Assembly: GCF_001750165.1 (NCBI RefSeq)
Contig: NZ_CP015411.1
Location: 2,632,001-2,696,000 of the forward strand
DNA length: 64,000 nucleotides
Direction of reading: 5' to 3'
Origin: Pseudoalteromonas luteoviolacea
GTDB taxonomy: Bacteria > Pseudomonadota > Gammaproteobacteria > Enterobacterales > Alteromonadaceae
The number at the start of each line of letters is the position of its first letter. The stretch's first letter is position 1. Below the pieces are notes generated by a model. The model was not told where the DNA came from, searched no databases, and saw nothing but the letters and a program-made list of their open reading frames with translations. Below, one piece after another: positions 34,382 to 43,463 of this stretch. Made by a program: the position numbers and the translations under genes.

Positions 34382-35494
34382 GTGTCAGCAGGAGGAATTA
34401 ATAGTAGCGTTTATGAACTCGAAAAATACTGGTCCACTTTCAAACTTAAAGATGTCTTCAAGCCACTATTAGAAGCAGGTAAAGACATTGTCTTTATCGG
34501 TTATAATACATACAATGAAAATATCGAAAACGCCATAAGCCAGCTAATACATTATGTTGAAACACAACATAAACAGGGTGACTACCATAGTACAATGATA
34601 GGTTACAGTTACGGGGGAATTTTAGGCCGTAAAGCACTTAACCGTTTTGAAGATTCAACATATCAGCACGAATTTGCTAACTATATTTCTATTGATTCTC
34701 CACATAAAGGGGCCATAATCCCACCTTCTTTCATACATACAGTTGCACGTATAAAAAGTCGTCTAGATGACGTAAATCATTTATGCAGTACGACTGTAGA
34801 TTTAGCTTGTGATGTAAGTAAAAGAAGAAAGGAGATGGACGCATTACTGAAGGATATGACTGATGGTGTTGCTAAAAGCCTATTGGTTACTGGCGACAAC
34901 GCCAATACTTACCTTAATGATCTAGATAGGCAAGGCATGCCGTCCACTTATAACGTTGCGTTTTCAAACGGTAGTTATACAGGTACCTCTCAGGGGCTAC
35001 CCCTTGGCACTGAGATGGCCAAGTTTGAAAATAATTACATAGTATATGGGAAAAGAGAATATACGTTTGAGATACAAGACTTAAAGGCATCTACAACGTC
35101 ACCGAATTATAAGGCGCCTTTCTACTATACTAGTTATGTATTGGAGAATGCACCTGGTTCTTATGCTATAGATGGTCATATGGTCAACTCATTCTTAAGG
35201 AAAACAGATGGGTCGGAGAAAGACAATGTAACTATTAAGCATACAAATTTACTGACATGGAACAAAACACCTACTTTCATTACCACTGAAAGTGCTTTGG
35301 CGCTAGACGTTAATGACGCTGATGTGGCATTTGACTTGTCAAATGTAGCAACACCTTTTGATAGAATCTATGCGGTCAACGGTAAAAACTTGTCGCATAC
35401 TGACTTTACTTACCATCGAAGTTCTTTGCTTTACCAAATTAATAAAAAAGAAATTGACATAGCTATTACAGTAATTATTACTAGTATGATGTGA
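34382..35494 (+). CDS. Alpha/beta hydrolase, lipase-like, 5' end damaged
   Basis: The 370-residue frame from GTG 34382 contains the nucleophile elbow IGYSYGGILG (Ser within GYSYG) near residue 75 and ISIDSPHKGAIIP, typical of lipases and GPI-inositol-deacylase/PGAP1-like esterases. The GTG lacks a ribosome binding site and the first core strand is encoded upstream of it (see 34229-34381), so this shortened form would probably not fold normally. The C-terminal ~130 residues have no recognised domain. A perfect terminator follows at 35515. Most likely a recently inactivated or misread gene. Confidence 0.7.
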   Translation: MSAGGINSSVYELEKYWSTFKLKDVFKPLLEAGKDIVFIGYNTYNENIENAISQLIHYVETQHKQGDYHSTMIGYSYGGILGRKALNRFEDSTYQHEFANYISIDSPHKGAIIPPSFIHTVARIKSRLDDVNHLCSTTVDLACDVSKRRKEMDALLKDMTDGVAKSLLVTGDNANTYLNDLDRQGMPSTYNVAFSNGSYTGTSQGLPLGTEMAKFENNYIVYGKREYTFEIQDLKASTTSPNYKAPFYYTSYVLENAPGSYAIDGHMVNSFLRKTDGSEKDNVTIKHTNLLTWNKTPTFITTESALALDVNDADVAFDLSNVATPFDRIYAVNGKNLSHTDFTYHRSSLLYQINKKEIDIAITVIITSMM

Positions 35495-35514
35495 TCGCAT
35501 TGTACGATTAGCCC

Positions 35515-35550
35515 ATACGTATTGTAGCAGGATGCTACAATACGTATTTT
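35515..35550 (+). terminator. Perfect 15-bp terminator hairpin
   Basis: ATACGTATTGTAGCA (35515-35529) and TGCTACAATACGTAT (35533-35547) form a 15-base perfect stem with loop GGA, followed by TTT. It lies 20 bases after the hydrolase stop. Confidence 0.85.
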
Positions 35551-35951
35551 AGTCATAAATTAATTTCTATTGTACTTGATTGTGATTTAATCAAAGCTCG
35601 CCTCTTTCGTTTAAGTGAATAATTGACGAAGGTAACAAATGAGCTGATTGGGGCATTTTTATAACTCTACGTTTTCTTTATATTTTTATCTATTAAGCTA
35701 ATATTCTGGATCGCATGTATAAAATTAAAAAATACAGATTAAATTTTTATATTATGATAAACCCGATTGATAAAAAACTTAAAACCTAGATTCATAAATA
35801 ACATTTTAGTAAAAATCTATATTATTTATGAGTTCAAAAAATAAAAAGGGACAGGCATATTATAAAAGCCTATATCAGTTAAAGTTAAAAAAACCCAAAA
35901 ACAAACTATTTCTGTCTACCCCTAATTAATTTCCCCTTACATATCAAGCAC
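35551..35951. other. AT-rich intergenic region after hydrolase
   Basis: Four hundred bases with no supported gene or strong hairpin; long A/T runs dominate. Confidence 0.35.
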
Positions 35952-36851
35952 TCAACTTAGACAAACATCATGATTTTTATTGATAATAAGCTCTATATTT
36001 TTGTTATCAATCTTACCAACCTCGTTATTATAAAAATCAAACACAACAATACCTAGCCTACTGCCCTTTTGTTTGTCTCTTAGATAGCTTGTTAGCCCAG
36101 GGTTCATTTTCGGGTCAACTTTACCAACTCCTCCACCCCATGCATATTGATAAGGGGTATGTGATGCAAATGCGATACTATTGTAAGTAATATACATATC
36201 ACCATCGTCTGGATCCATAACCGCACTGTCAATCAAGGATTGAACAGCTGACATTTTCTTATGCGTATTATGTTCGTTATATTGATCCTCGATCCTAAAT
36301 TTTTGGCATTCTGGTGTAATTAAGGTAAAAGTTGCATTATCTTGCCAACCATTAGATAAATCTATACCTAGATCGCCATCAAATCGCCTTAACAAAATAA
36401 TTTTTCCTCGCGACTCTTGTAATGTTGGTATTTTGGTTTTCAAGTAGAATAAGTTTTTAAAAGCTTCTTTTTGTAGATAAAAATCAAACTTTTCTTGTAC
36501 ATTTTTAACCCTACTCGTCGCTGCATTCATTAACATGACAATGGTTTCATCCGTATTCTCTAAAAGAAAACTTTTGCATTCATTAAGGACGGCGCCAAAT
36601 GAAAGGTTACATGTAACGTCTCCATGGTAAATTCGCAAGGGTTCTTCTTCTGAGTTGTTTGTTTTTACACGGATATCAAGAAACCGAATACCATCATTTA
36701 GCTGAGTGTAAATATTAAAATTTTGTGTTCTTGCGGCTCCAGGGGGAGCTTTTTGAGTTCCCGAATCATGTGTACCTGGTATAGAAATTTTATCTAATGT
36801 TAAATCATCACTAAGAGTACTCATCCAATTTTTTGTGCTTACAGATGCCAT
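35952..36851 (-). CDS. Phosphatidylinositol-specific phospholipase C domain protein
   Basis: From ATG 36851 (GAGGG ten bases upstream; a TTG at 36875 is the alternative) the protein is 299 residues. ISIPGTHDSG gives the first catalytic His (H28), FLDIRV the conserved strand and YHGDV the second His (H76), the pair used by bacterial PI-PLCs to cleave the phosphodiester and form cyclic inositol phosphate. I see no signal peptide, unlike secreted PI-PLC toxins. The gene lies 138 bases downstream of the unknown 215-residue gene on the same strand and probably forms a unit with it. Confidence 0.88.
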   Translation of the reverse strand: MASVSTKNWMSTLSDDLTLDKISIPGTHDSGTQKAPPGAARTQNFNIYTQLNDGIRFLDIRVKTNNSEEEPLRIYHGDVTCNLSFGAVLNECKSFLLENTDETIVMLMNAATSRVKNVQEKFDFYLQKEAFKNLFYLKTKIPTLQESRGKIILLRRFDGDLGIDLSNGWQDNATFTLITPECQKFRIEDQYNEHNTHKKMSAVQSLIDSAVMDPDDGDMYITYNSIAFASHTPYQYAWGGGVGKVDPKMNPGLTSYLRDKQKGSRLGIVVFDFYNNEVGKIDNKNIELIINKNHDVCLS

Positions 36852-36989
36852 AAACGTTCTACCCTCGCTGTCCAAAAAGAGTTGTTTGAAAAGTAATTAT
36901 CTAAAAAAATGATATTTTTTAACTGAAATAGGGAGTCAAGCGGACGTTGAGTTGCCCACTTCACTGACTGACTTTTTTGAGGACAAAAT

Positions 36990-37637
36990 TCATGGCCGTT
37001 TGTAAAGGCCTGTCATATTGATATTCGTGTCAGAATTATCCATCTGGAATAAGAACAGCTCGACAGCAGTTGTTGATTCACTTGTTCTCGCCGTGATTGA
37101 ACCTGAGCCAACTTGGCGGTTATTTAAAATATCAACTATAAGCTTGGCGCTGTCTAAAACTGCCCCTACAGGGTCTTCTGTAATGATATCAGCCTCAAGA
37201 CTTAATGTATCCGAGACTAAGTCTATAGCGTACTGTTGATCTACATTACTCCATGTTACGCCGACCATGTATTTGGATCCAATCCACCAGTTATTACTAC
37301 TTGCAAAATGCCCTTGGCCTAAAACGAAGTCATCAAAAGTATAGGTGACTCCATTTTTCATATTAAGTGTTAAAGTACCTGTTACAGCGAAGTTAAGACT
37401 TGATGGCGAGTGGCTACTATAGGTTTTAGCTATGCCTCCGATGTTGATTCTTGCTTTAAACCAATCTGCTACCTCACTTGAATTATGGCGTCCAGCCTTT
37501 ACGGTAAGCGTTCTGCCGTCACAAGTAACACCATCAAATGGTTGCCCTTGAGTGATGTTGTAATCTTTAACTTCGAAAGAAACACTAGAAAGCCCTTCAA
37601 GATTGAAGGTAAAATTATTGTCGTGCACCTTTGTCAT
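36990..37637 (-). CDS. Unknown beta-rich protein upstream of PI-PLC
   Basis: The 215-residue protein starts MTKVHDNNFTFNLEG with AAGGATAAGAG upstream. It has no signal peptide and no hydrophobic helix; predicted strands alternate throughout (SVSFEVKDYNITQGQPF, FAVTGTLTLNMKNGVTYTF, NNWWIGSKYMVGVTWSN). The pattern, with many Asn/Thr/Ser and a Trp pair in the middle, recalls small membrane-binding beta-sandwich proteins, but I cannot assign a family. Its pairing with a phospholipase suggests a lipid-directed pair. Confidence 0.65.
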   Translation of the reverse strand: MTKVHDNNFTFNLEGLSSVSFEVKDYNITQGQPFDGVTCDGRTLTVKAGRHNSSEVADWFKARINIGGIAKTYSSHSPSSLNFAVTGTLTLNMKNGVTYTFDDFVLGQGHFASSNNWWIGSKYMVGVTWSNVDQQYAIDLVSDTLSLEADIITEDPVGAVLDSAKLIVDILNNRQVGSGSITARTSESTTAVELFLFQMDNSDTNINMTGLYKRP

Positions 37638-38231
37638 GTTCTCTTATCCTTATTCTGTTTTGATGTAATATTCTTAACTAAATGTAAATAACTTATCTTG
37701 AGTGATGATACGCCTAGAATTATTAGCAAGAAGTGAGACAAACACTATTACACTTTATTACCGCATGCTCTAAATCGAAGTTTACAATCGATTTATACAC
37801 ATCTGAGAAGTTTACTGCGGGTCAGAATACTCTGTTTGGGAAAAGAGAAAAGGAAGAGAAAAAGACAGGCACACTCTAAAACGGCAAATCAAATTAATGT
37901 AATTATTTCAAAATGAGCTTATGCTCGTCTTAATAAATATCAAAAAGTACCTTAGAGTGAATATCAATTTTAAGTAGTAATATTTTCATTTTAATAAACT
38001 AGTAATCTTTAAGTTGTAAAGAAAGACTAAAACTAATTTTTACTAACCGACCCCCTTATACCGGCCCACATCATTTCTCGCGTATACGTTCTTAATCCCT
38101 TTTGCGGGCCAGCAAAGCTGCCATAGAGGTTGCCATGATTTTGCACCCTATTCAGCCAATTCCCTTATTCAATCTTCAATAATACTTGGATACTGGGCAT
38201 ATGCTTTGATATGCACCCTTTCTTTTTGGGT
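37638..38231. other. Intergenic region with possible decayed coding DNA
   Basis: Mostly AT-rich noncoding sequence. On the minus strand at about 38050-38165 an open stretch reads NHGNLYGSFAGPQKG in good coding style but has no start; it may be the remains of a gene related to the transposase remnant that follows. No terminator or promoter was recognised. Confidence 0.35.
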
Positions 38232-38826
38232 TTAACATGAATCGATTAATTCAAAGTAGTCCAATAACGAAAAGGGGATTGTATTTCCAAGCTCTTTTGC
38301 GCCAAACGATTTAAGTGATTTGAGCTGTTTGGTGTGGCTCTTTACCCTATTTAAACTTGATTTTTTGGTGTCTTTAAGGTGTATTAAGCACTCTTGAATC
38401 GATGTAAAGTCTCTATCTTCTCGCGTATTTGTCACGTTTGATCTGATTGGGTTTAAATCTACATAGGCCATGCAGCTAAGCAATGCTGTTTCATCTAGCA
38501 AGGCCTGTGATTTATATCGTCCTTCCCAGTATTTACCTGTGCAGTTGTCTTCTGTATTGGCTGCTTTTGCAATGAACTCATTGAGGCTTTTCATATACCA
38601 ACCGATGCCGTACAACTTAACCCGCCACTTTTCTATTAATTCAGATACAAGTAACAGCTCTACCTCACTAAGAATATCACCGTTTAGCTTCCTATCAATG
38701 ATTGGGCTACCCTTGTAGAACTTTTACCATTTAGATATTACCTCGTTATCTGACCAATTCAGTGCATCTTATCTATTCACTTTAACAGCCAAGTGATAGT
38801 GACTGCGCATTATGATGATATCCGTA
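38232..38826 (-). pseudogene. Remnant of REP-associated (Y1/HUH-type) transposase
   Basis: The 3' part (127-codon frame) reads YWEGRYKSQALLDETALLSCMAYVDLNPIRS, a hallmark of REP-associated tyrosine transposases (RAYTs) once split from its flanks. Upstream in the same frame are MRSHYHLAVKV (the HxH metal site), DALNWSDNEVISKW and SPIIDRKLNGDIL, but TAA stops interrupt after VKVNR and after SKW, and the N-terminal ~70 residues are missing. A dead copy. No obvious REP palindromes were found beside it. Confidence 0.8.
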
Positions 38827-38887
38827 GCCATATTTGTACTTATCGTTTAACTGTCTATAAACTTCACTCCCCCTATAAAAACGCACA

Positions 38888-38917
38888 AAAAAGCCTCAGC
38901 TTTTGCTGAGGCTCTCT
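38888..38917 (-). terminator. Terminator of yceI operon
   Basis: GCCTCAGC (38893-38900) and GCTGAGGC (38905-38912) with loop TTTT. On the minus strand the hairpin is followed by a run of T, so it serves the yceI gene that ends at 38990. Confidence 0.85.
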
Positions 38918-38989
38918 CACTTTTGGGACCAAATGTGACTACTTGTCAAAATCAGCAGATCCAAATTATTTAATGCGCTTAAGTTAGAC

Positions 38990-39565
38990 TTAAAGGCGAA
39001 TGCCTTCAATATGCAATTCAAGCGTGACGTGTGTCGATGCAGGCCCTAAGTTATAGTCGATACCAAAGTCTTTCAGTTTTAAAGATGTTTCACCAGAAAA
39101 ACCAACACGGTAGCCGCCCCAAGGATCTTGCCCTTCGCCAATTTTTTCAACTGGGAATGTAATGGTTCTTTTTACACCGTTCAACTCTAATAAGCCTGTA
39201 AGCTTGGCTTCTTTGTCGTTTACTTGCTCATACTTGGTGCTTTCAAACGTTGCTTGTGGGAATTTCTTTACGTTTAAAAAGTCTTTACCACGTAGGTGCT
39301 TATCTCGCTCAGCATGGTTTGAGTCAATACTTGCCGTGTTTATCACAATATCGATTTTAGACTCATTTGGCTTATTTTTGTCATAGCTAAATTTACCATC
39401 AAAGTCATTGAATCTGCCTGTTAGCCAGCTGTAGCCTAGGTGCTTAATTTTAAAATTGATGAATGCATGTGCACCAGCTTTATCTACTTTGTACTCGGCA
39501 GCATTCGCTGTTCCAGCCATAAGTAGACCTGTCGCTAACACCGCACTCACGATACCCTTTTTCAT
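38990..39565 (-). CDS. YceI-family periplasmic lipid-binding protein
   Basis: A 191-residue protein with signal peptide MKKGIVSAVLATGLLMAGTANA and the YceI lipocalin-like barrel: AEYKVDKAGAHAFINFKIKHLGYSWLTGRF split by its typical strands, SIDSNHAERDKHLRGKDFL and GFSGETSLKLKDFGI. YceI proteins bind polyisoprenoids such as ubiquinone. It lies 39 bases downstream of a cytochrome b561 gene, a very common pairing that suggests quinone handling. Confidence 0.93.
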   Translation of the reverse strand: MKKGIVSAVLATGLLMAGTANAAEYKVDKAGAHAFINFKIKHLGYSWLTGRFNDFDGKFSYDKNKPNESKIDIVINTASIDSNHAERDKHLRGKDFLNVKKFPQATFESTKYEQVNDKEAKLTGLLELNGVKRTITFPVEKIGEGQDPWGGYRVGFSGETSLKLKDFGIDYNLGPASTHVTLELHIEGIRL

Positions 39566-39604
39566 AATTTGCCCTTAAATATTCTATTAATAATTTAAAA
39601 TACG

Positions 39605-40150
39605 TTATTTTGATACTTTTAAAATACGACTTAAGCCGCCGTCTTTATTGATAAATTGGTGTTTCAATGCAGCTAACACGTGCACTGCCACAAATCCGAT
39701 TAAACTCCACGCCAACCAAAAGTGTATGTCACCTACAATGTCCTCTTGGTTGTCAAAAGACCAAGGCAGCGCTGGGATTTCAAACAATTCAAATACACTT
39801 ATCGGCCTGCCATCTGCGGTTGAGATAAAGTAACCACTGAGTAATAGAAGTAACATCAAAATGTATAAAAACTGATGCCCTACTCTCGCAGCAATCTGTT
39901 CTAACTTTGGTCCGGGTAACGCTTTTGGTTTTGTATTTAGCTGTCGCCACACCAATCTGAAGAACCACACTCCCATCAATATGATACCCATCGATTTATG
40001 TAAATCTAATGACCCTTTATACCAAGCGTCATAATAGGTTAGCTCCACCATATACAATCCAAGACCAAACATAAAAAAGATGGCCACGGCCATGAGCCAA
40101 TGCACGGCGATGCTTACCCAACCATAACCCTGAACGCTATTTTTTAGCAT
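39605..40150 (-). CDS. Cytochrome b561
   Basis: A 181-residue four-helix haem protein from ATG 40150 (MLKNSVQGYGWVSIAVHW); AAAGGTG lies upstream. A longer frame to 40216 would overlap the divergent LysR promoter region and is less likely. Haem-ligand candidates are in AVHWLMAV, LHKSMGIILM, GHQFLYILML and HVLAALKHQF. It transfers electrons with the quinone pool and is paired with yceI. Confidence 0.9.
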   Translation of the reverse strand: MLKNSVQGYGWVSIAVHWLMAVAIFFMFGLGLYMVELTYYDAWYKGSLDLHKSMGIILMGVWFFRLVWRQLNTKPKALPGPKLEQIAARVGHQFLYILMLLLLLSGYFISTADGRPISVFELFEIPALPWSFDNQEDIVGDIHFWLAWSLIGFVAVHVLAALKHQFINKDGGLSRILKVSK

Positions 40151-40284
40151 ATACAAATCACACCTTTGAAAAACTGAGACTAGGTTACCGTGCCTAAGTG
40201 ACATTGAGTAGTGCACAAATTAAAGAACTATTGTGCAAAAAAATATATACTCAAGATCTAGACGAAGTGAAAAATATTATATTT

Positions 40285-41181
40285 ATGCAGAAATTGAATT
40301 GGGACGATTTTAAAGTCGCTCATACCGTTGCCAAAGCAGGCTCACTTGCAAAGGCTGCGACTATCTTAAAATGCAACCATACTACCGTATTGCGACATAT
40401 CAATCGCTTGGAAGACGCACTCAATGTAACTTTGTTTATCCGCCATCAAAGAGGATATCAGCTTACTGACGCAGGCCAAATAATGAGTGAAACACTCGAT
40501 GATCTCGACATCCAGTTTATTGCTTTAGAAGACAAACTCCAGAGCATTCAGCAAGACTTTAGCGGCAAAATTCGCATCACAACGGTGACTTCTTACTCTG
40601 CACTGTTGGCACCAGCAATGCAACAGTTCAGAAAACAATACCCCAAAGTCAGGATAGAACTCCTGGCCACCGATGAGGTGATCCCGCCGCAAAGTGGCAA
40701 TATTCATGTTTCATTACGGGCAGGCCCTGAGCCAAAAGAGCCTGATTTAATTGCTAAGCATGTGATCTCTTTGAAAATTTCTTACTTTGCATCAAAAGAG
40801 TACATGTCAGAATATGGCTTGCCACAATGTGAAGATGAGTTTAATCAATTTCATTGGCTCATGCCTGATAGCTCAAAACATCATATTCCGTTTATCAACC
40901 AAGTGATCAAACGCTTAAAAAATGACAGCATTGTGTACACCAGCAATCAATTTTCGGATATACAATCAGCAGTTGTCAGCGGTATGGGCATAGGGCCGCT
41001 ATCTGAAAATGACGCAATCAAGTACCCAAATTTAGTGAGATTAGATGGTTGCCCACTCCTTTGTACTGAGAACGTTGGCGCACTTTGGTATACCTACCAC
41101 AAAGATCTCAAGCAAAATGCTAAAATACGTGCACTTTATGAGTACTTGGTTGCGCACACTCAGCACTTATCCGTAGAATGA
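40285..41181 (+). CDS. LysR-family transcriptional regulator
   Basis: From ATG 40285 the protein is 298 residues. MQKLNWDDFKVAHTVAKAGSLAKAA begins the N-terminal helix-turn-helix, with NHTTVLRHINRLEDAL as recognition part, and residues 90-298 form a periplasmic-binding-like effector domain. A 29-codon upstream extension to 40198 is not typical of LysR proteins. It is divergent from the cytochrome b561-yceI operon, 134 bases away, and very likely controls it. Confidence 0.9.
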   Translation: MQKLNWDDFKVAHTVAKAGSLAKAATILKCNHTTVLRHINRLEDALNVTLFIRHQRGYQLTDAGQIMSETLDDLDIQFIALEDKLQSIQQDFSGKIRITTVTSYSALLAPAMQQFRKQYPKVRIELLATDEVIPPQSGNIHVSLRAGPEPKEPDLIAKHVISLKISYFASKEYMSEYGLPQCEDEFNQFHWLMPDSSKHHIPFINQVIKRLKNDSIVYTSNQFSDIQSAVVSGMGIGPLSENDAIKYPNLVRLDGCPLLCTENVGALWYTYHKDLKQNAKIRALYEYLVAHTQHLSVE

Positions 41182-41210
41182 GTGCTTCGTCTTCCATCAA
41201 ATGTAGTTGG

Positions 41211-41633
41211 TTAGTGTTTTTTCACAGTGATTTCTTTACCCTGCTCACCGGCATAAAATACGATAATACGGACATCTTCTTCGCCCACAGCTTTACCCTT
41301 ATGCCATTGGTTTACAAGCTCAACGATCGGATCACCTGACTTAAGAATGAGCTGCTCACCACTTTTTTTGGTGACATGTAATTCCCCAGATAACACAACT
41401 CCTGCGTTAATGACTGGGTGAAGATGTAGCGGCAACTCTGTACCTGATGGAATATGAATGTCTAGCAATGTAATTTCAGGCTTGCCTTGAGGATATGCGG
41501 GTAAAGGTGTGCCATCCCAGCTTTGCGATGTTTTAGTTAACGTTTTTACTGTCACTTCGTTACTATCAGCAATGGCATTACCACTGAGCAAACACGTCAA
41601 AGCAAAAATACAGAGTGTGAGTTTCGTTTTCAT
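41211..41633 (-). CDS. Secreted cupin-domain protein
   Basis: A 140-residue protein with signal peptide MKTKLTLCIFALTCLLSGNAIA and a single cupin domain: LPLHLHPVINAGVVLSGEL carries the metal-binding histidines (HLH) and GDPIVELVNQWHKGKAV the second motif with its His. A small periplasmic metal-dependent enzyme or binding protein is likely. It is convergent to the LysR gene. Confidence 0.85.
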   Translation of the reverse strand: MKTKLTLCIFALTCLLSGNAIADSNEVTVKTLTKTSQSWDGTPLPAYPQGKPEITLLDIHIPSGTELPLHLHPVINAGVVLSGELHVTKKSGEQLILKSGDPIVELVNQWHKGKAVGEEDVRIIVFYAGEQGKEITVKKH

Positions 41634-41751
41634 AACTTGAGCTTTTTTATTATTCGATTAGACGCTACTGTAGACCATAGCTTCAAGCATGTATACGTGT
41701 AATAACTACTATCAACTGCCAAAACAATGTCGATATAGTAAGTAACAACAA

Positions 41752-41776
41752 TAAAAAAGCCCGCATATAGCGGGCT
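41752..41776 (-). terminator. Terminator of SulP transporter gene
   Basis: AGCCCGC (41758-41764) and GCGGGCT (41770-41776) with loop ATATA; on the minus strand it is followed by TTTTT. It begins 18 bases after the transporter stop codon. Confidence 0.85.
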
Positions 41777-41794
41777 AGTCTAATCCATTAATAC

Positions 41795-43351
41795 TTAGGC
41801 TAGTTTGTCTGAAGCCACTTTGTATTTAGGGTCTTCAATCACGTTGATTTCAACCAAGTCTGATGCATTATCAAGTAACTGCTTACAGTCCTCACTTAAG
41901 TGACGTAAGTGCAGTTTTTTACCTGCTTTAGTGTATTTCTCAGCTAGCGCATCAATGGCCTCAATGGCACTGTGATCCGCAACGCGGCTATGTTTAAACT
42001 CAACAATTACGTCGTCTGGATCGTTTGGAACATCAAACAATTCTGTGAAGTTTTTCACTGAACCGAAGAATAATGGGCCGTGTAGTTCGTATACTTTAGA
42101 ACCTTCATCATCAATATAGTTATTAGTGTAAATGTGCTTCGCATGCTCCCAAGCAAATACAAGCGCTGAGACAATTACACCCACACATACCGCAATGGCC
42201 AGGTCAGTGATCACAGTCACACCTGATACCAATACAATCACAAACGCGTCACTCTTGGGAATACGCTTCATTAAACGAAAGCTTGACCATTCAAATGTGC
42301 CAAGTACAACCATAAACATCACACCGACAAGTGCAGCAAGTGGGATCATCTCAATTAAACTTGCCGCAAATAAAATGAAGCCTAGTAATAATAATGCTGC
42401 GGTAATGCCAGACAGTCTGCTACGACCACCAGAATTAATGTTAATCATAGATTGACCAATCATCGCACAACCACCCATTGCACCAAACACACCACATGTT
42501 ACGTTTGCAGCACCTTGGCCAACACATTCACGGTTACTGTTACCGCGTGTTTCTGTGATTTCATCAATCAGTGTTAATGTCAGTAGTGATTCAATTAGAC
42601 CAATGGCAGCCAAGATCAGTGCATACGGAAAGATAATTTTAAGCGTCTCAAGATTCCATGGTACATCAGGGATATGGAATGCAGGGAAACCACCAGCGAT
42701 TGTTGCATCTGCATTGCCGCTCATATCTTTTAGGTAATCAAGTACGTTACGTGCATCTAAATCAAAGCCAATTACAATACCCGTCACCACTAGAATAGCC
42801 GCTAAGCTTGACGGCACGGCCGTTGTCAGCTTTGGAAGGAAATGAATAATTGCCATAGTTAAAGCCACTAAACCCGCCATGATATACAGCTCAGAGCCTT
42901 GCATCCACTGAAGTGTCCCTGACTCATCCATAACCTTGAATTGACCTAACTGGGCTAAGAAAATGACAATAGCCAAGCCATTGACAAAGCCAAGCATAAC
43001 GGGATGCGGAACCATTCGGATAAACTTACCTAACTTAAAGATACCCGCTAATATCTGTAAAATACCCATCAATAATACAGTGGCGAAGAGGTATTCAACG
43101 CCATGTTCAACCACAAGGCTTACCATAACTACTGCAAGTGCACCGGTTGCACCTGAAATCATTCCTGGACGACCACCAAAAATCGACGTGATCAATCCAA
43201 CGATAAATGCTGCATACAAACCAACCAATGGGTCGACTTGTGCAACAAATGCGAATGCGACCGCTTCTGGTACCAATGCTAACGCAACAGTTAAACCAGA
43301 AAGCACGTCGTTCTTAGCAGAGCTTGGTGCTTTGCCTATAAGATTAAACAT
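41795..43351 (-). CDS. SulP-family inorganic anion transporter with STAS domain
   Basis: A 518-residue transporter with 12-14 membrane helices (opening ALVPEAVAFAFVAQVDPLVGLY) and a C-terminal STAS domain from ~425 (LHGPLFFGSVKNFTELF, DHSAIEAIDALAEKY). GCAMIGQSMININSGGRSRLSG is the family's conserved central loop. SulP members carry sulfate, bicarbonate or other anions; sequence alone does not separate these, and many marine homologues are BicA-like sodium/bicarbonate importers. GGGGATATAA precedes the ATG. The gene is downstream of an Lrp-family gene but separated from it by a strong terminator. Confidence 0.9.
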   Translation of the reverse strand: MFNLIGKAPSSAKNDVLSGLTVALALVPEAVAFAFVAQVDPLVGLYAAFIVGLITSIFGGRPGMISGATGALAVVMVSLVVEHGVEYLFATVLLMGILQILAGIFKLGKFIRMVPHPVMLGFVNGLAIVIFLAQLGQFKVMDESGTLQWMQGSELYIMAGLVALTMAIIHFLPKLTTAVPSSLAAILVVTGIVIGFDLDARNVLDYLKDMSGNADATIAGGFPAFHIPDVPWNLETLKIIFPYALILAAIGLIESLLTLTLIDEITETRGNSNRECVGQGAANVTCGVFGAMGGCAMIGQSMININSGGRSRLSGITAALLLLGFILFAASLIEMIPLAALVGVMFMVVLGTFEWSSFRLMKRIPKSDAFVIVLVSGVTVITDLAIAVCVGVIVSALVFAWEHAKHIYTNNYIDDEGSKVYELHGPLFFGSVKNFTELFDVPNDPDDVIVEFKHSRVADHSAIEAIDALAEKYTKAGKKLHLRHLSEDCKQLLDNASDLVEINVIEDPKYKVASDKLA

Positions 43352-43381
43352 TTATATCCCCAAGTGTTTTTACTACGACAG

Positions 43382-43416
43382 AAAAGCGCTGGATCCTATC
43401 AAAATCCAGCGCTTTT
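43382..43416 (-). terminator. 13-bp terminator between Lrp and SulP genes
   Basis: AAAAGCGCTGGAT (43382-43394) and ATCCAGCGCTTTT (43404-43416) form a perfect 13-base stem. It ends the Lrp-family gene (stop at 43464) and shows that the transporter has its own promoter. Confidence 0.85.
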
Positions 43417-43463
43417 AACAAACATGATACATTATAGTGTTAAATTGAGATGCCTGTATGACA

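Noticed and set aside
36990..37637. Pore-forming toxin (aerolysin or actinoporin type)
   Set aside because: Beta-rich composition and phospholipase neighbour are suggestive, but no amphipathic helix, signal peptide or family motif could be identified.
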